Origin: Lojkania enalia
Taxonomy: Eukaryota; Ascomycota; Dothideomycetes; Pleosporales
DNA: 64,000 nt
Reading direction: 5' to 3'
NCBI GenBank assembly: GCA_010094045.1
Contig: ML986704.1
Location: forward strand, 1 to 64,000
The notes under the pieces are model-generated. The model was not told the origin of the DNA. It searched no databases and worked only from the letters and a program-made list of their open reading frames with translations. Each line of letters begins with the position of its first letter. Positions within the stretch are counted from its first letter, which is position 1. Shown here one piece after another: positions 21,190-32,540 of the stretch. A program made the translations under genes and the position numbers.

Positions 21190-22850
21190 TCCCTCATTCC
21201 ACCCTGCAGCAACGACTTCATGAGATAGCTGCACGACGCGACTGTGAGGCTAATTCGAAGAAGCCTACCAAGCAAGAAGGGGATATTATAGTAGAACATA
21301 TCCTTGATCTAGAGTCTCGGTGATTTGCTCCTACCTTGAATGCCGTACGAGATATGGCTAATAAGCTGCTGTTAGAACGTGGTGCTGCGGATGTAGGCAT
21401 TAAATGGCCGCCTAACTTCGTCGCACGTATACCATCAATAAAAACCCGTATCGACCGACCGCAAGATTATCGACGAGCAAACACGAGGACCTAGAGATCA
21501 TCAGCAGGAAGTTTGAGCTAGTGCATACGATGAAGGAGACATGGAACTGCTACAGAGGACATCAACGATTTTGATGAGATAGGCTTTTAGATGCGCACGC
21601 ACGGGAACGCGTTGACTGCGAAATAGGCCTGTAGCATATGCCTCAATAGCCTGCTGATTTGCATACTCTTTTGTATCTTATAAGGCTGCGGTTGATCTGT
21701 GGTGGTTTTGGAGAGTCTACAGTGCCTCAAGTTGTTTGGCCAAAATGGCTCGCAACCTTTACCGGATTTGGTAGTGTTACGGGCACAGAGCGACGTAATC
21801 GGCCAAGAAATATGCAACCTGGTGATCGTGAGTGGATAAACGATAAGGCGTCTACACGACTGGCCAGGCAGGCACCACGATATATTATTCTGAAGTAAAA
21901 ACCATTAATTAACGTGGTATACTGAGGATATACTAAAATATTGAATTATTGCTGTTAGCAACAACGGCTGGATAATAGATTACTATGGAAGTGCATGGCT
22001 AGAGCATTTCGACTCGAACACTAAGCCCGTAGTAGATGCTTATGGCAGCTTCTTAATTTTGATGGCCATAAGGGTGACCACTTAATGGAATTCTAAGCTC
22101 TCTGTATGCTAGCACACGCCTCACATATTCTACAACTACTTGATGTTGGCTGCTTCTCGCCATTAAAGCCCGCCTATGGTAATGAAATTAGCTTGCTAAT
22201 TTGTTATCAAATCAACCATATTGATAAGCTATCCTTTCAGCTATCTTTTAAAGCTGTTTTTGAAAAGCAACAATAACAGATAGTATGCGTAGAAGCATTC
22301 TGAGGAACAGGACAAGTTCCATTTCAACTAGATACAGTTATATCAATGCTTGATGTCAAGCTTGATATCCGCGAGAATACGCAACTAGAGCAGGTTATCA
22401 AAATTTAGACAGCCAAGATACATAGCAATCCTAAGGAATTTGAGGCTTCATCAAAACTACTAATAATCGCATTCAATATCACCAGAGTTCGTCGCCTTCT
22501 GCTCTCTATGAGGTAGTAAGGCAGCTGACCAAAGGGGATGTCAAAATGGCTCACATGGCTGCTCTATAGCACGGTCGAACAGCAGCTCTAGTGAGGGCCT
22601 GTGAGCTATTTACACGGCGCAAGTAGCGTAAAAGGAAACATATTCAGGAAGAAGGAGCTCTGGCAGTTGAACAGGTTATTCAAAAGGCTACTGGTATGGA
22701 AAAAGGTAATGAAAGGCGTCGGGAGGACCCTTGGGAGGACCCACCAGCTGATGTTAACGCACCAAGCGTACGACGCTGCAGTCGTTGTAAAAAACCCTGG
22801 GGATAACTCTCGTACTTACGAAATTGAGACAGAAGATACCTAATAACTAT
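21190..22850 (+). mobile_element. Fot1/pogo-type transposon relic C, interrupted by a repeat segment
   Basis: Plus-strand order: HTH region STLQQRLHEIAARRDCEANS then KKPTKQEGDIIVEHILDLES; ADVGIKWPPNFVARIPSIKT; DFDEIGF (about 21568-21588). The frame is then broken by about 190 bp matching 20662-20850, and resumes GTERRNRPRNMQPGDREWI. Later decayed DDE blocks follow, and a C-terminal tail, KRKHIQEEGALAVEQVIQKA, then a CxxC pair (CSRCKK). Stops, C-to-T-like changes and frameshifts make it non-functional. Confidence 0.78.
21593..21782 (+). repeat. Inverted repeat, copy 2, lying inside the Fot1-like transposase
   Basis: Sequence between DEIGF and GTERRNRP of the transposase, where other Fot1-like copies have no such segment. 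It matches the complement of 20662-20850. Confidence 0.8.
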
Positions 22851-22859
22851 GTGACAGTA

Positions 22860-24300
22860 TATTCCATATAGTATCTCATAGCTTTGTTGGGTAATGTGTA
22901 ATTTAAGGCCCGTTACCGCATATATCATAATTGACCGCTCTTCAAGACGAGCTGCAGTTACCCCTCATCAATCCTTTGAAAGTTATGCCCAGATAAATTA
23001 TGACAAATAAGTCATCGCCGGTCCCGTACGTAACCCACTCTGGACACTGGTAGGACTGGGCTTCAACCTTGATAGTTGATACCTGTGCGATGTCGTGCTG
23101 AAGCCCGTTCACATCCCGACTGCTTCCGAAATGTCGGAATAATATAGCCGTCCAGTGCACGGGTCGTTTATCATTGAACTTGATCATGTTGATTAGACTG
23201 TAGTACTCATTACTCTCGTGTAGGGTGGCAACGTTTGATGTGAGAATGTATTAATGACAAAGCAAGTATGTACTCTAACTACCAACCAATCTGTACTCGA
23301 GTAATTACGCGAGGCCTGCTAGGAAACTTCAGGATTCTCATTTATCTCGTGCAAGATCTTGACGACTTGCCTAGCCGGCAAGGTATGTAGAGGCAAAAGG
23401 GCCGTGACTTAGAACTGCGAGCTGATGCGAGCATCTTAGACCCAGCCGCTCTCTCCATCAGATCAGCACTGGTCACGGTGCTTTTAATATGAGAAAAAAT
23501 GGGGACGCTAATAGGCGTTGTCCGCGACGGCAGATTCATCGGACCTCGTAGGAATGGAGCACTTAGCGGTGAATACTTGGAGAGATAGGTACATAATAGA
23601 TTACGTGCAAAAGTCCAAGAGATGAGGCAAGAGGGACGAGGAAGGGTTTGTCTTAAGTCTCGTGGTAGCTCTATTTGAGCATACGGTATCGCCTAAGGTT
23701 GTCCCTAAGCGTAGAATTAAATACGATGATGTCACGAAAGAAAAAAGATTCTGGTGTTCAAGATCGTAGGGATGGAAAAGTAATTACTGCGCTCTCGAGA
23801 TACGTAGATGAGGTACTAGAGGTATGAAGACGCGAGATTGATGAATTGAGGTTAGGAATGGAGCCGTCGGTGAAGAGCGTCATTGAGATGCAACGCTGCA
23901 ACCACAAGCACACATGGCCTCGAGCTTCTCTAGGCTTTGAAGTTTCCGTATGATAAAATAATTGCTGTTCAAAGTGATATACGCATACTAGGTTGTCCAA
24001 CTTTCCATACTCGCCTTTCACGATTCTCCATGTCTCATTTTCCTATAATGCTATTCTGCAAATATCCGCCCCGATTGCGCTCTGCAATTGTTCCACACGA
24101 CCCAATACCTGCTGGAGATATACAAAATGTCCTTTCCTCTGTCGAAATTCGACAAGTGCTGCCATCCAACTCAACGCTGCCCACGTGACGATGTAGTGGA
24201 TAGCCGTAGACTCGTCCGTCACTCCGTGGATGCTACGTCTGTCGTTAATTCTAGCATAGAGGAAACGGCTTTTTCCACATCATAATATACTATCAGATTT
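22860..24300. other. Decayed sequence, no confident gene
   Basis: Protein-like scraps are seen: minus 23187-22942, HWTAILFRHFGSSRDVNG; plus about 23340-23470, LIYLVQDLDDLPSRQG and RDLELRADASILDPAALSIR. They are not joined in frame and I do not recognise the source. Confidence 0.3.
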
Positions 24301-24301
24301 G

Positions 24302-25388
24302 TTAGCTTTTTATACGTTTCACTAGCTTTCCCACCTGATTGCACCCACCATTAGGTTTGAGAAACCAGCTGATGACAAAAGCCGCTCCAAATGTAATAGC
24401 TAAGCACACAAAGACGGTCTGCGTGAATCTGCCCATAGTCGCCGCAAAAACGGCATTGAAAATGACGGGCGCAACTATCTGTGTCAAGGCATGGAGAAGT
24501 CCGCTGGTGCCCAGAAGCTGTCCCGTCTGGTCCGATGGCACATGTTTGGTGAGTGGCTACTGTAAGACGCTGAGGTCGAACAAGTCACTGCCTTTGCTGG
24601 ATGGAGCGCGGCCATTCCCCCGGTCGCGTACAAGGTAGGTGATGGCAGGCAGAATCACAAGCAGGAAGGCCACCCGCGGGTAAGGGCGTGGGATAAAGGA
24701 TCTGGGTGGCTCTAGCAGATTTAATTGGCGGAGTCTCTGCATCCATGAAGCTCTTTCGCGACGGGCCATCTTGGCTAATGCTACCTTCTCGCGTGCCTTT
24801 CCTCGATGACGTGCAGCGGTGTAAATTGCCGAAAGCCATGATACGACGGTGGGCAGGGACGCAGTCGGTAGCATAAGTGTTCACTATGGCCATGACCAAA
24901 ATAATAGAGCCCGTAATACCCTCCAGTATAAGTGAGAGAAGTATCCAGTTGACGTTTATGGTGTACGGGTGGGAAACGGCCAAGATGATGATGATGACTT
25001 CACCGCATAGAGGTCCCAGGCTGAATATGATAAAAGTGGGCTTGCGACCGTATAGATCCGTTAATTAGCCCAAACGAGAGTTGACTACGGCGGAGAGAAT
25101 AATACCACCGAGCAAGGTAGCCAACGGCAAGAAGATGGGGGTTCTTTTGGAGACCTCAGCGGTCCGGCATAGATCATCGGAGCCATCGTTAAAGGCGATC
25201 GGAGTATTTACGACAAAGTCAGGTTTAGCAACGATGCTGCCAAAGATCAGGGCCATTATGAGGAAGAGATTCAGGACCCATTCGATTGAAGGTCGGCAGT
25301 GCCAGGGTAGATGAGCGAAGTCTTGTGTGTAACAGTCACGATCATTTTCATCGCCATCTACAGAGGGAGGATGGTCGAGGAGAGGCAC
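24302..25388 (-). pseudogene. MFS transporter pseudogene
   Basis: Minus-strand blocks in order: HLPWHCRPSIEWVLNLFLIM (N-terminal helix of a fungal MFS carrier), SKRTPIFLPLATLLGGIILS, then motif A as NSRLG*LTDLYGRKPTF with an in-frame TAA, then ILEGITGSIILVMAIVNTYA TD, a frameshift with loss of the middle helices, RERASWMQRLRQLNLLEPP, a second deletion, KGSDLFDLSVLQ, and QLLGTSGLLHALTQIVAP to ISWFLKP (last two helices). The TAA replaces the residue before LTDLYGR, consistent with CAA to TAA, a RIP-type C-to-T change. With stop, frameshifts and deleted helices it cannot make a working carrier. Confidence 0.85.
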
Positions 25389-25389
25389 C

Positions 25390-27179
25390 TGCTGGTGCTT
25401 ATAGTTTAGATTATATTATGAATTTTATCTAGCTCTCTCTTGCCGCACAGTTGCATGATGAAGCTCGTCAGCTTCGCAAGCCGTCTCGCAAGCCTTCTCT
25501 ATCACGGCGATGGTGAATGATGTGACGTTCGTTAGGCGGATGTCGGGGCAAAGGTGAATGATGAGGTGGGGATTGGAACGGGATGAGTTGGCGTTGGTCA
25601 AGGCATGATTGCTGAGGGCGAGAAAGAAGTGTCGCAAACAAACGGGATCAATAGAGCATTTGCATGATGCTTCTTCAGTGCTTAGCGGCACTAATACAAA
25701 GCTGTGCAAGTGTACCCGGCAGGAGTGCGGTCGCCAATCGTCGGTTGACGTATGGGCGGAAGACGCAAGCGGGACTGCGAATAGACGCCTAGATAGTGGC
25801 AGATGCAGACGGTATTCCCTGATCAGCGGCAAATGCAGTACTCCGTACCGTACTCCGGGATATACTTCGTATTTCTCCAACAGATAGTCGTTTCCGTCTC
25901 TCTTTTGGCCCACAGTCACGGGATATCCATCTCTATGTGGTACAGGTGATAGGAAGTCCTACCGCTTACGTTGTGCACTTGGATCCACATTTCGGAGCTT
26001 CGCATGGACGTGCGAGCCAGCGGCCACCATCACCATGAACTCTTACGTTGTTTTGTTTTGAAAACTACGAGATTCAAAAGCTGGCTGTTAATGGACTCTG
26101 TTTGCGTCGCATGGCGTACGGCAGCTCCAGCCGCACCTTCTCTGTGTGTGTCTTCGTGAGTAGCCTTTTTTTCCAGTAAGGTAAATTGACAAGTATAGCC
26201 CACTTCGACAGTCGCAATCTACTCAGCTCGACGAATCGGATGACATTTGGGCTCACTTGCAAGATTCAGTAATTGACATGGAAGGTGTTACATGAAATTA
26301 CAATGTGGGGAACATCAGGCCCTTGGATTATTTACACATCATAATTCTTATTGGTAGAGAAAGTGGGCCAAGGATGAGCGCCTTGACGCGGCTAAATAAC
26401 GGAAACGGTGGCGGGGGAAAGCACTTTACCCGCCGATTATGTTATTCACACTCTATCACCACTAGCAGCTATGCGCTGCGTTTCGTCACTTTGCAGTACC
26501 CACTGGTTTTTAACACGAGGTCTTTTCCGTCATAAACGAGGTATATCCTAGTATTTAGGTGGTTCACGACTTTTTTTCATGTTTATTACATGCTCGGCAA
26601 CTTCTCCTCCGTAACGAGCATGACCTCGCAGGTTCATGCTGACTGACCTGAAGAAAAGTCAAACCCTAATGATCCTTGCCCGGCCGGTGTCGGAATACTC
26701 TGGTGCAGCGCTGCCCACACCCATCATCAATCCTAGTCCAAAGAGGATCACGTTCGCGTGGGCTCTATGCGTCGCGTCGCGAGAGCGCGGCTCCGTGACT
26801 GTACACCGTCGGTACATTGCTAACAATGTCATCTCAGACAAATGAAGCCCAACCTAAACAGTGATGTTGTTGTTCCTGCTTATTCGTTGCCGTCTCAGAT
26901 TTGGGACCTCGTAGTCAGTGTTGTGCACATACTCTTGAAGCTGCATATCCTAAGTGTTCCTCGTCCCATCCTCGGCAGGTGAAGCGGTCCGGTGCGGACA
27001 GTACGGGGTCACTTTGGTAGTTCGTCGGAGACGAAAATGACAGAGTGATGTTTGCTGTGGCATCTTGCTAGCACCCGTTTTGCTCCTGCCGTGACTGGTC
27101 GGTTGATGCGCGGGACTCCTCTCGCGCTTGCAAAGTGCGCCTTGCTACCTCGCAATTCTCCTGTGAGTCGCTGAGGCTC
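25390..27179. other. Gene-free stretch
   Basis: A 164-codon open frame on the minus strand (25425-25919) contains no internal ATG and no recognisable domain. No other candidates. The downstream side of the sterol glucosyltransferase gene ends here. Confidence 0.35.
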
Positions 27180-27269
27180 CGTCTTTTGTGTTTCGTCTTC
27201 TGCGCTCCCTCGGTTCTGTTTCGTCTTTTGTGCTCCATCGCTTGTGTTCCGTATTTCGTGCCTAGGCGT
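27180..27269. repeat. Imperfect tandem repeat, period about 31 bp, three copies
   Basis: TGTTTCGTCTTCTGCGCTCC, TGTTTCGTCTTTTGTGCTCC and a more diverged TGTTCCGTATTTCGTGCC follow each other about 130-220 bp downstream of the sterol glucosyltransferase stop codon, possibly within its 3' UTR. Confidence 0.6.
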
Positions 27270-27400
27270 TTATGCTCACGATGAGTTCCCCAGCTCTTTC
27301 ATGACTGCGCGTTGTGAAGATGGTTGGTGGAAGAAGAGCGGTTCGTCTAAATTGAGTTTGCGTATATTGAGTTTATTCGTTCGTAGGAAACCATGATTGC

Positions 27401-30400
27401 TCATATCCCTGAAGCCTCCCCGTACCGATCTGCGTGTTCCTGCAAACTTAACCTCAACGCCTTCTGCAAGTCCTCATCGTCCTCATCCTCTATCGCCGTT
27501 GCACGGCCTTTGCCTCTGTTCTGATGGTACACTTCCAAGAGACTTTGCTTTTTGATGTAATCCATCACAATCTCTTCTTCCGTCTTCTCTTGTGTTGTTT
27601 TCTCCCTCTGCTGCCCCTTTTGTTCCGCCTCGAACTCACTCCGCGTGGTGCCCGCTAGATGCCCTGGATCATACGAAGGAGGTCGCTCGCGGCTATCCGA
27701 CCCACTAGCTACAGCTGCTGCTCTCTCCGATAATTTTTCGAATTCTTTTCTTGTCTGTTCGAATTCCTCATCGTCCGTGTCGTCAAGGTCCAGATCTGAG
27801 TCCCATTCGCCGACGCTTGCGCGTCGCTGAGCTTCGGCTTCGCTGGTCGCCTTCGCCTGGCGCAAATTTGCTTGACTAGCCTGGTGGTCTTGCCCGTGGC
27901 GCTGGAGCTCAGACAAGCTTTCCCGAATCGCCCGCTCCACGTCAGCATCCTCTTCTGCGTCTTCGCGTGATATGATTTCAGCCGCTCCTGACGATGCTCC
28001 GGGTGCCGTGTGGGCAGCGCGTAGAGGGAATTGTGAACTACTAATGGCGAGCGTGGTACTATCGAGATCTTGGATCCGAGTATCTGCACTGTTGGCGAAC
28101 TGGGTGGATCTCGCAGTATGTCCGCCATTTTGTCGGTCTTCTCTGTTCTCCAAATTCATCCTTTGCTGGGCTCCCTGGGCTTCTCGCACTATCTCGTCAG
28201 GCTTGCCCATTTTCTTTAAGTCTTTCCGGATCAGCTTCCACCGAACGATGACATCTTGTTTTTCCGCATCGGAGCTCTGCAGCCACTCCTCGTACCCTTG
28301 AGTCGCTCTGGATGCAACGATGTAACTCTGCAAATTGCTGCCGAACAGCTTCTGCACCTCTTTGCTGACCCCCTGCATCGTATGACTGAGAATACCAAGG
28401 CAGGCTGCGCCCGGCTTGGCTAGGAATCCTCCGATCCCTTTGCCAACTCCTTTGACAAAGCCGCTAGCACCCTTTTCCTGGGCGCCTTTCCAGGGCTGAG
28501 TGACCAGGCCAGTTATGCCATCGTAGAAGCCAAAGCCAAACTCTCTTCCTACTGCCTTGACGCCTGACCTTAAATCGCTGACCCTTTCCTGAGGGCGCAC
28601 GGTATCGTCTCCCCAAAGCTTAGGGATATTGTGCATCCCTCTCGTGAGATTCACTGAAATATCGACAGGTCCCTGAGCAACCGCTTTTACAAAACGCCCG
28701 GCGCCTTTGCTTACATGCACGCCAGTCGGGCGCAGCATGTCAGGGTCTCTGCTGGGGCCGGATTCATTCCGACTGCTGCACCGACTTAAGCTAGCGTCGT
28801 CTTGGTTGGGATTCAACTGGCCTTGCAATGGACCGGGTATAGAGCGTGAACCGACATTCGAAGTGGGAGTTGAGCGACCGGAGGTGTTGTGGGGGCTCTG
28901 AACACGAGCAAGAGAGTCATCCACGATCAAGCTCGTTTCACTTTGTCCAAGCGGAGTCGACGGAGTTGAGCTTTGCCCCACATGTGAGGCCTCGCTTTTG
29001 CTCGCGATTGTCGACGCTGATGCTTGGGACTGCTGTCGGCCGCGCCCAGCCGCAATCTGCAAAGCTCTCCATGTCTCCGAAGGAAAATCAGCCAGCCCCA
29101 TCATCATGCCGCCCACTGCCCCTAGAAATGCCGTAAACCCGCCGGATATTGGATCCAAGGGACCTTCGTCGATGTAATGTTCTTGGGGCCTAAAGAGTTT
29201 CAAGTCCTGGAAATTCAAAAGATTTGCATTCGCCAAAGTACAGGCAGCAAAAGCGCTCAACCTGACCTTGGTGCGCTTGACACGCCAAGCAGCAGGTCGA
29301 GATGGTGCAAGGGTGCAACGGAGTCGGTCAGGCTCGAGGAATTGATGAATCAACTGAGCACCCATGTGGCTGCCCTGCTCCGCCGCGATCTTGCTTGCGA
29401 GTTCTTTGGCGCGTTCCAGGCTCTCGGGTTTTAGACAGAAGTTGATGGCATCGGCTAATTTGTCCGCCGTGAGTCGTTTGTGAGGGATCGGATCGGGGCC
29501 TGCACCTGCTCGCGCGACCATTGCGCCCCAGAAAGGCTGGTCTCCAAAGAAGGGAACGACTAAAGTCGGCCGGCCTGCGGTGATGCCTGCGGCCGTGGTT
29601 CCTGCGCCACCATGGTGCACGACGCACGAGACGTGCTTAAAAAGCCAGTCATGCGGCACATTGCCTAGCATGAAGACATCATCGGGGATATGAAGTTCGT
29701 CTGCACCCATGCCACCCCAGCCTTTAGAAAGGAGGATACGCTGGCCAGTCTTCCTCGCAACCTCGAAAATGAGTTCCGTCATCGCATTGGGATCGTCCAG
29801 AACGATGCTCCCGAATCCTATGTAGACAGGAGGTGGACCGTTGTCGAGAAATGCCTGTAAGTCAGGGGCAGGGGTGTAGTTCGAGGCCAAATTGAGAAAG
29901 TAAAACCCGGAGATAGATATGTGAGAGCTCCAGTCTTTCGGTTTGGGTATTAGGGCCGGAGACCAGCAGTAGGTGTGAGGGATTTTCAGGCGCTGGAGCA
30001 TCCCGGGGCCCCAGATCCTACTGACGGGGTCCAAACCGAGACACTTTGCGCGAAATCGGTTGATGATATCACCTAGGACCTGCCACGAGAGAAGCTCGAT
30101 CATGGCGTAACTGATGTAATTAGTAAGCTGAGGGTCGGCATTCGAGGATTGAATGTTAGCCAGGGGATGGGGAAAAGCCTGGGTAGGAGAGTATGGCATA
30201 GTGAACATGATATGGAGCGGGATGCCTAGCTTCTCTGCGCAATGAATATGGGCAAAACTTGGGGGGTTGGCGATGATGCAGTCGGCAACGAAGTGTTTTG
30301 CTGTAGACTTAGAACTAGTGTCATCCCCAGAAGGCTCGGAAACATCATCATTAGTTCCGTCATCGGCTTGGTAACATGACCGCCAGCAGCCTTGAATGTA

Positions 30401-31084
30401 CTCGGCAACATCTTTTCTTCGCTGGCCGACGTCTCCACTTGCGAGGCTGCGAAAGCCTGGCCTCAGGCTGGGATTTTTGACCATAAAGGCCATTAGCCGG
30501 GTTGGGTCGCCGCCAATGCTAAAGAATTCTAGGCCGTGCTCCTGAACAAAGTCCCTGAAGGTGGGATGAGTCGCTAGACGTACGCGATGACCGTAGGTGT
30601 CTTTTAAGACCTTTCCCAAGGCAACGAAGGGCTGGACGTCTCCGCGAGAGCCCACGACCTGAATGACGATGTTCAAGGGCGGAGGGGGAAGAGCTTCCTT
30701 GGCGCCTCCAAGGGAAGGGGGAATATACGGGGAAGGGGGCGGACGGCTATCTTGGACATCCTGCATGTGCTGATGCAGAGCAGGAGTAAAGATCTGAGAC
30801 AAGCGGCGGTTGAAGTGATTGATGCGGATGTTGACACGGCCATCGTCGGTGAGACTGGCACTGGTGCCCGTGCCATTCTTTTCGTCGCGGATCTCGCCAT
30901 ATATCTCGCCGTAAGCAGGAGGGGGCACGTCGTCCTCGCCCAGGTCTTGATCGATGAGGTCCGTTTGATGCAGGAGGGCATCGTGCGCCATAGGCCCTGC
31001 GGGGTCAGCGCGCGCGGCAGTGGCAGCCTGTGCTTGCTGAAGTGTGGATTGTTGCCCCACGGTCTCCGGAACGGGTTGGCGCAT
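27401..31084 (-). CDS. UDP-glucose:sterol glucosyltransferase with PPxY motifs, VPS13-like region and C-terminal UIMs
   Basis: Single exon of 1227 aa from ATG 31084-31082. A GT1-family (UGT80/GT28-like) sterol 3-beta-glucosyltransferase core spans about residues 136-585: NIVIQVVGSRGDVQPFVALG at about 138, SPALIPKPKDW at 375-385, VYIGFGSIVL at 420, and the sugar-nucleotide signature HHGGAGTTAAG at 490-500 with GDQPFWG at 514-520. It would transfer glucose from UDP-glucose to ergosterol-type sterols at membranes. There is no N-terminal GRAM/PH pair as in Atg26. A block at about 793-915 (GFYDGITGLVTQPWKGA, then GFVKGVGKGIGGFLAKPG) resembles the C-terminal lipid-associated region of VPS13/ATG2-type proteins. 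Two PPxY motifs (PPAY 55-58, PPSY 1135-1138) and two UIM-like helices (about 1044-1061 and 1200-1217) suggest interaction with a Nedd4/Rsp5-type ligase and ubiquitin. All key glycosyltransferase motifs are intact. Confidence 0.93.
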   Translation of the reverse strand: MRQPVPETVGQQSTLQQAQAATAARADPAGPMAHDALLHQTDLIDQDLGEDDVPPPAYGEIYGEIRDEKNGTGTSASLTDDGRVNIRINHFNRRLSQIFTPALHQHMQDVQDSRPPPSPYIPPSLGGAKEALPPPPLNIVIQVVGSRGDVQPFVALGKVLKDTYGHRVRLATHPTFRDFVQEHGLEFFSIGGDPTRLMAFMVKNPSLRPGFRSLASGDVGQRRKDVAEYIQGCWRSCYQADDGTNDDVSEPSGDDTSSKSTAKHFVADCIIANPPSFAHIHCAEKLGIPLHIMFTMPYSPTQAFPHPLANIQSSNADPQLTNYISYAMIELLSWQVLGDIINRFRAKCLGLDPVSRIWGPGMLQRLKIPHTYCWSPALIPKPKDWSSHISISGFYFLNLASNYTPAPDLQAFLDNGPPPVYIGFGSIVLDDPNAMTELIFEVARKTGQRILLSKGWGGMGADELHIPDDVFMLGNVPHDWLFKHVSCVVHHGGAGTTAAGITAGRPTLVVPFFGDQPFWGAMVARAGAGPDPIPHKRLTADKLADAINFCLKPESLERAKELASKIAAEQGSHMGAQLIHQFLEPDRLRCTLAPSRPAAWRVKRTKVRLSAFAACTLANANLLNFQDLKLFRPQEHYIDEGPLDPISGGFTAFLGAVGGMMMGLADFPSETWRALQIAAGRGRQQSQASASTIASKSEASHVGQSSTPSTPLGQSETSLIVDDSLARVQSPHNTSGRSTPTSNVGSRSIPGPLQGQLNPNQDDASLSRCSSRNESGPSRDPDMLRPTGVHVSKGAGRFVKAVAQGPVDISVNLTRGMHNIPKLWGDDTVRPQERVSDLRSGVKAVGREFGFGFYDGITGLVTQPWKGAQEKGASGFVKGVGKGIGGFLAKPGAACLGILSHTMQGVSKEVQKLFGSNLQSYIVASRATQGYEEWLQSSDAEKQDVIVRWKLIRKDLKKMGKPDEIVREAQGAQQRMNLENREDRQNGGHTARSTQFANSADTRIQDLDSTTLAISSSQFPLRAAHTAPGASSGAAEIISREDAEEDADVERAIRESLSELQRHGQDHQASQANLRQAKATSEAEAQRRASVGEWDSDLDLDDTDDEEFEQTRKEFEKLSERAAAVASGSDSRERPPSYDPGHLAGTTRSEFEAEQKGQQREKTTQEKTEEEIVMDYIKKQSLLEVYHQNRGKGRATAIEDEDDEDLQKALRLSLQEHADRYGEASGI

Positions 31085-31560
31085 TTCTGAGGGAGGTTGG
31101 TGGAGGAGAGAAGGCAGGCTGGGTTCACCTCATTCGGTCACTCAGTCAAGGCGCCAGCATTGTCTGAGACGAATGGCTGAGCGAGGTGGCGCGGCTGTAG
31201 GTCGACGCTAGGCATGCAGGGATTGACTAGTGGGCCGCGAGCAAAATGGAGAGACTGTCTGATGGCAGGCAGCAGCGAAGACGGATATTATCGTACTTGA
31301 TAACAAGTCGACTGGTGGGAGCAACGATAATGTTTTGTAATAAATGAGGCCACGTCAGCAGCAACCTTCAGCGCGGGCGTCAGTTGCGGGGGCAGATGCA
31401 AAAGTGGAATAGCTTTCCCGGGCGAAAATCAGATGAGACACTCCCCGGCATCCCGCCTTGATTTGGCCCCAAGACTATAAAACACGTCGTACGAGCTGTA
31501 AATATCTATATACAATTAATCTTATTGTAACAAGTATGCGTCCGTGCTCTATAAAATATA
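31085..31560. promoter_or_regulatory. 5' flank of the sterol glucosyltransferase gene
   Basis: No coding sequence supported. The promoter is expected here; no specific site is defended. Confidence 0.35.
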
Positions 31561-31587
31561 GCAATGCCTTACTAACCCTTTGTAGTA

Positions 31588-31640
31588 GGCGGTGGTTAGT
31601 GCATTGGCCTGCTCCGTATCAATATGAGTTGATCTCAATG
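31588..31640 (+). repeat. tRNA-like unit (SINE head or tRNA pseudogene)
   Basis: TAGTGCATTGG at 31597-31607 fits the Pol III A-box TRGYNNANNNG exactly. GAGTTGATCTC follows at 31626-31636, a one-mismatch B-box at tRNA-like spacing. A full cloverleaf could not be drawn, so this is a SINE head or decayed tRNA, not a working tRNA gene. Confidence 0.42.
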
Positions 31641-31899
31641 TGCTATGAGGAGAAACGGCACCAAGATCTTGTGAAGTGGCTGTACGATACTGTCACGGTT
31701 TAGGGCTCTCTCTCTACCAATACTCTTTCCTATCTTGACTTGGTGGGAGCTTACCCTATTTGCGACTGGCGCTGTTTACAACAGCGCATAGATGAACTAT
31801 CTATAGCTTCCTGCCATACAACCTCAGTTCACTCCTTCAACCCTTCCATACGTACTGCTCAGCAGCCCTGACAGATTCTCATGATATCAAAGCTAGCCT

Positions 31900-32540
31900 T
31901 CGTATGATCAAGTTAGGATTCAAGGACTGGGAGGTATCACGTAGGGTTTTGGGGAGGATGAAGATCGAATTAAGCAAATCATCGAGGCTTTATAGTTCCA
32001 GGTTGGCATTGGTGACAAGGATATGCTTATTGATCTGAAGAGGCAGGGCAGTCCAATTGGGCTATATACCTTCGCACGGCTTCGACCTGAATTTGGATGG
32101 CGGCGTCGTGTACGAGATCCAGCTGAGGCAGAAGAAACTGATTGTGCCGTGCGAGAAATGGTTTAAGAAGCCATACAATAAGGGACTATTTAGGGGCATC
32201 CCAGACAGCTTCTTCTCCTTCATTTTAGGTATATAGGCATGAATATAGCGAGGGATCGGATGTTCCAGGTTTACTGTACGTTGAACCTAACAGGGATTGA
32301 GAGAGGAAATAAGGATAGACAGAGGAGGAGGCGGGAGTATATTGTACGGAACCAGATTTTATCTGGTCAATCGACGGCCATGAGAAGCTGAAGCCTTATG
32401 GATTCAAGATCTATGCCTGCATTCATGCGTACGCAAGATATATATGTTAGGATATCTGCTGGTACGGCTGTAAGAGTTGGCCAGCAATATCTGAATGCTG
32501 TACGAGAGATTGGCGTTATTTCCAACTACATAAGATTAGG
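31900..32540 (+). mobile_element. Integrase-core transposon relic
   Basis: Plus-strand blocks: SPIGLYTFARLRPEFGWRRR, then after shifts RRRREYIV and DFIWSIDGHEKLKPYGFKIY followed by ACIHAYARYI. The D-G-H...IYACIHAYARYI layout is that of the integrase-core (RNase H fold) proteins of fungal transposons. Frameshifts and stops separate the blocks. Confidence 0.6.

Noticed and set aside
25425..25919. 164-codon minus-strand ORF
   Set aside because: Contains no ATG at all (only a GTG start), has no recognisable domain and sits in decayed DNA.
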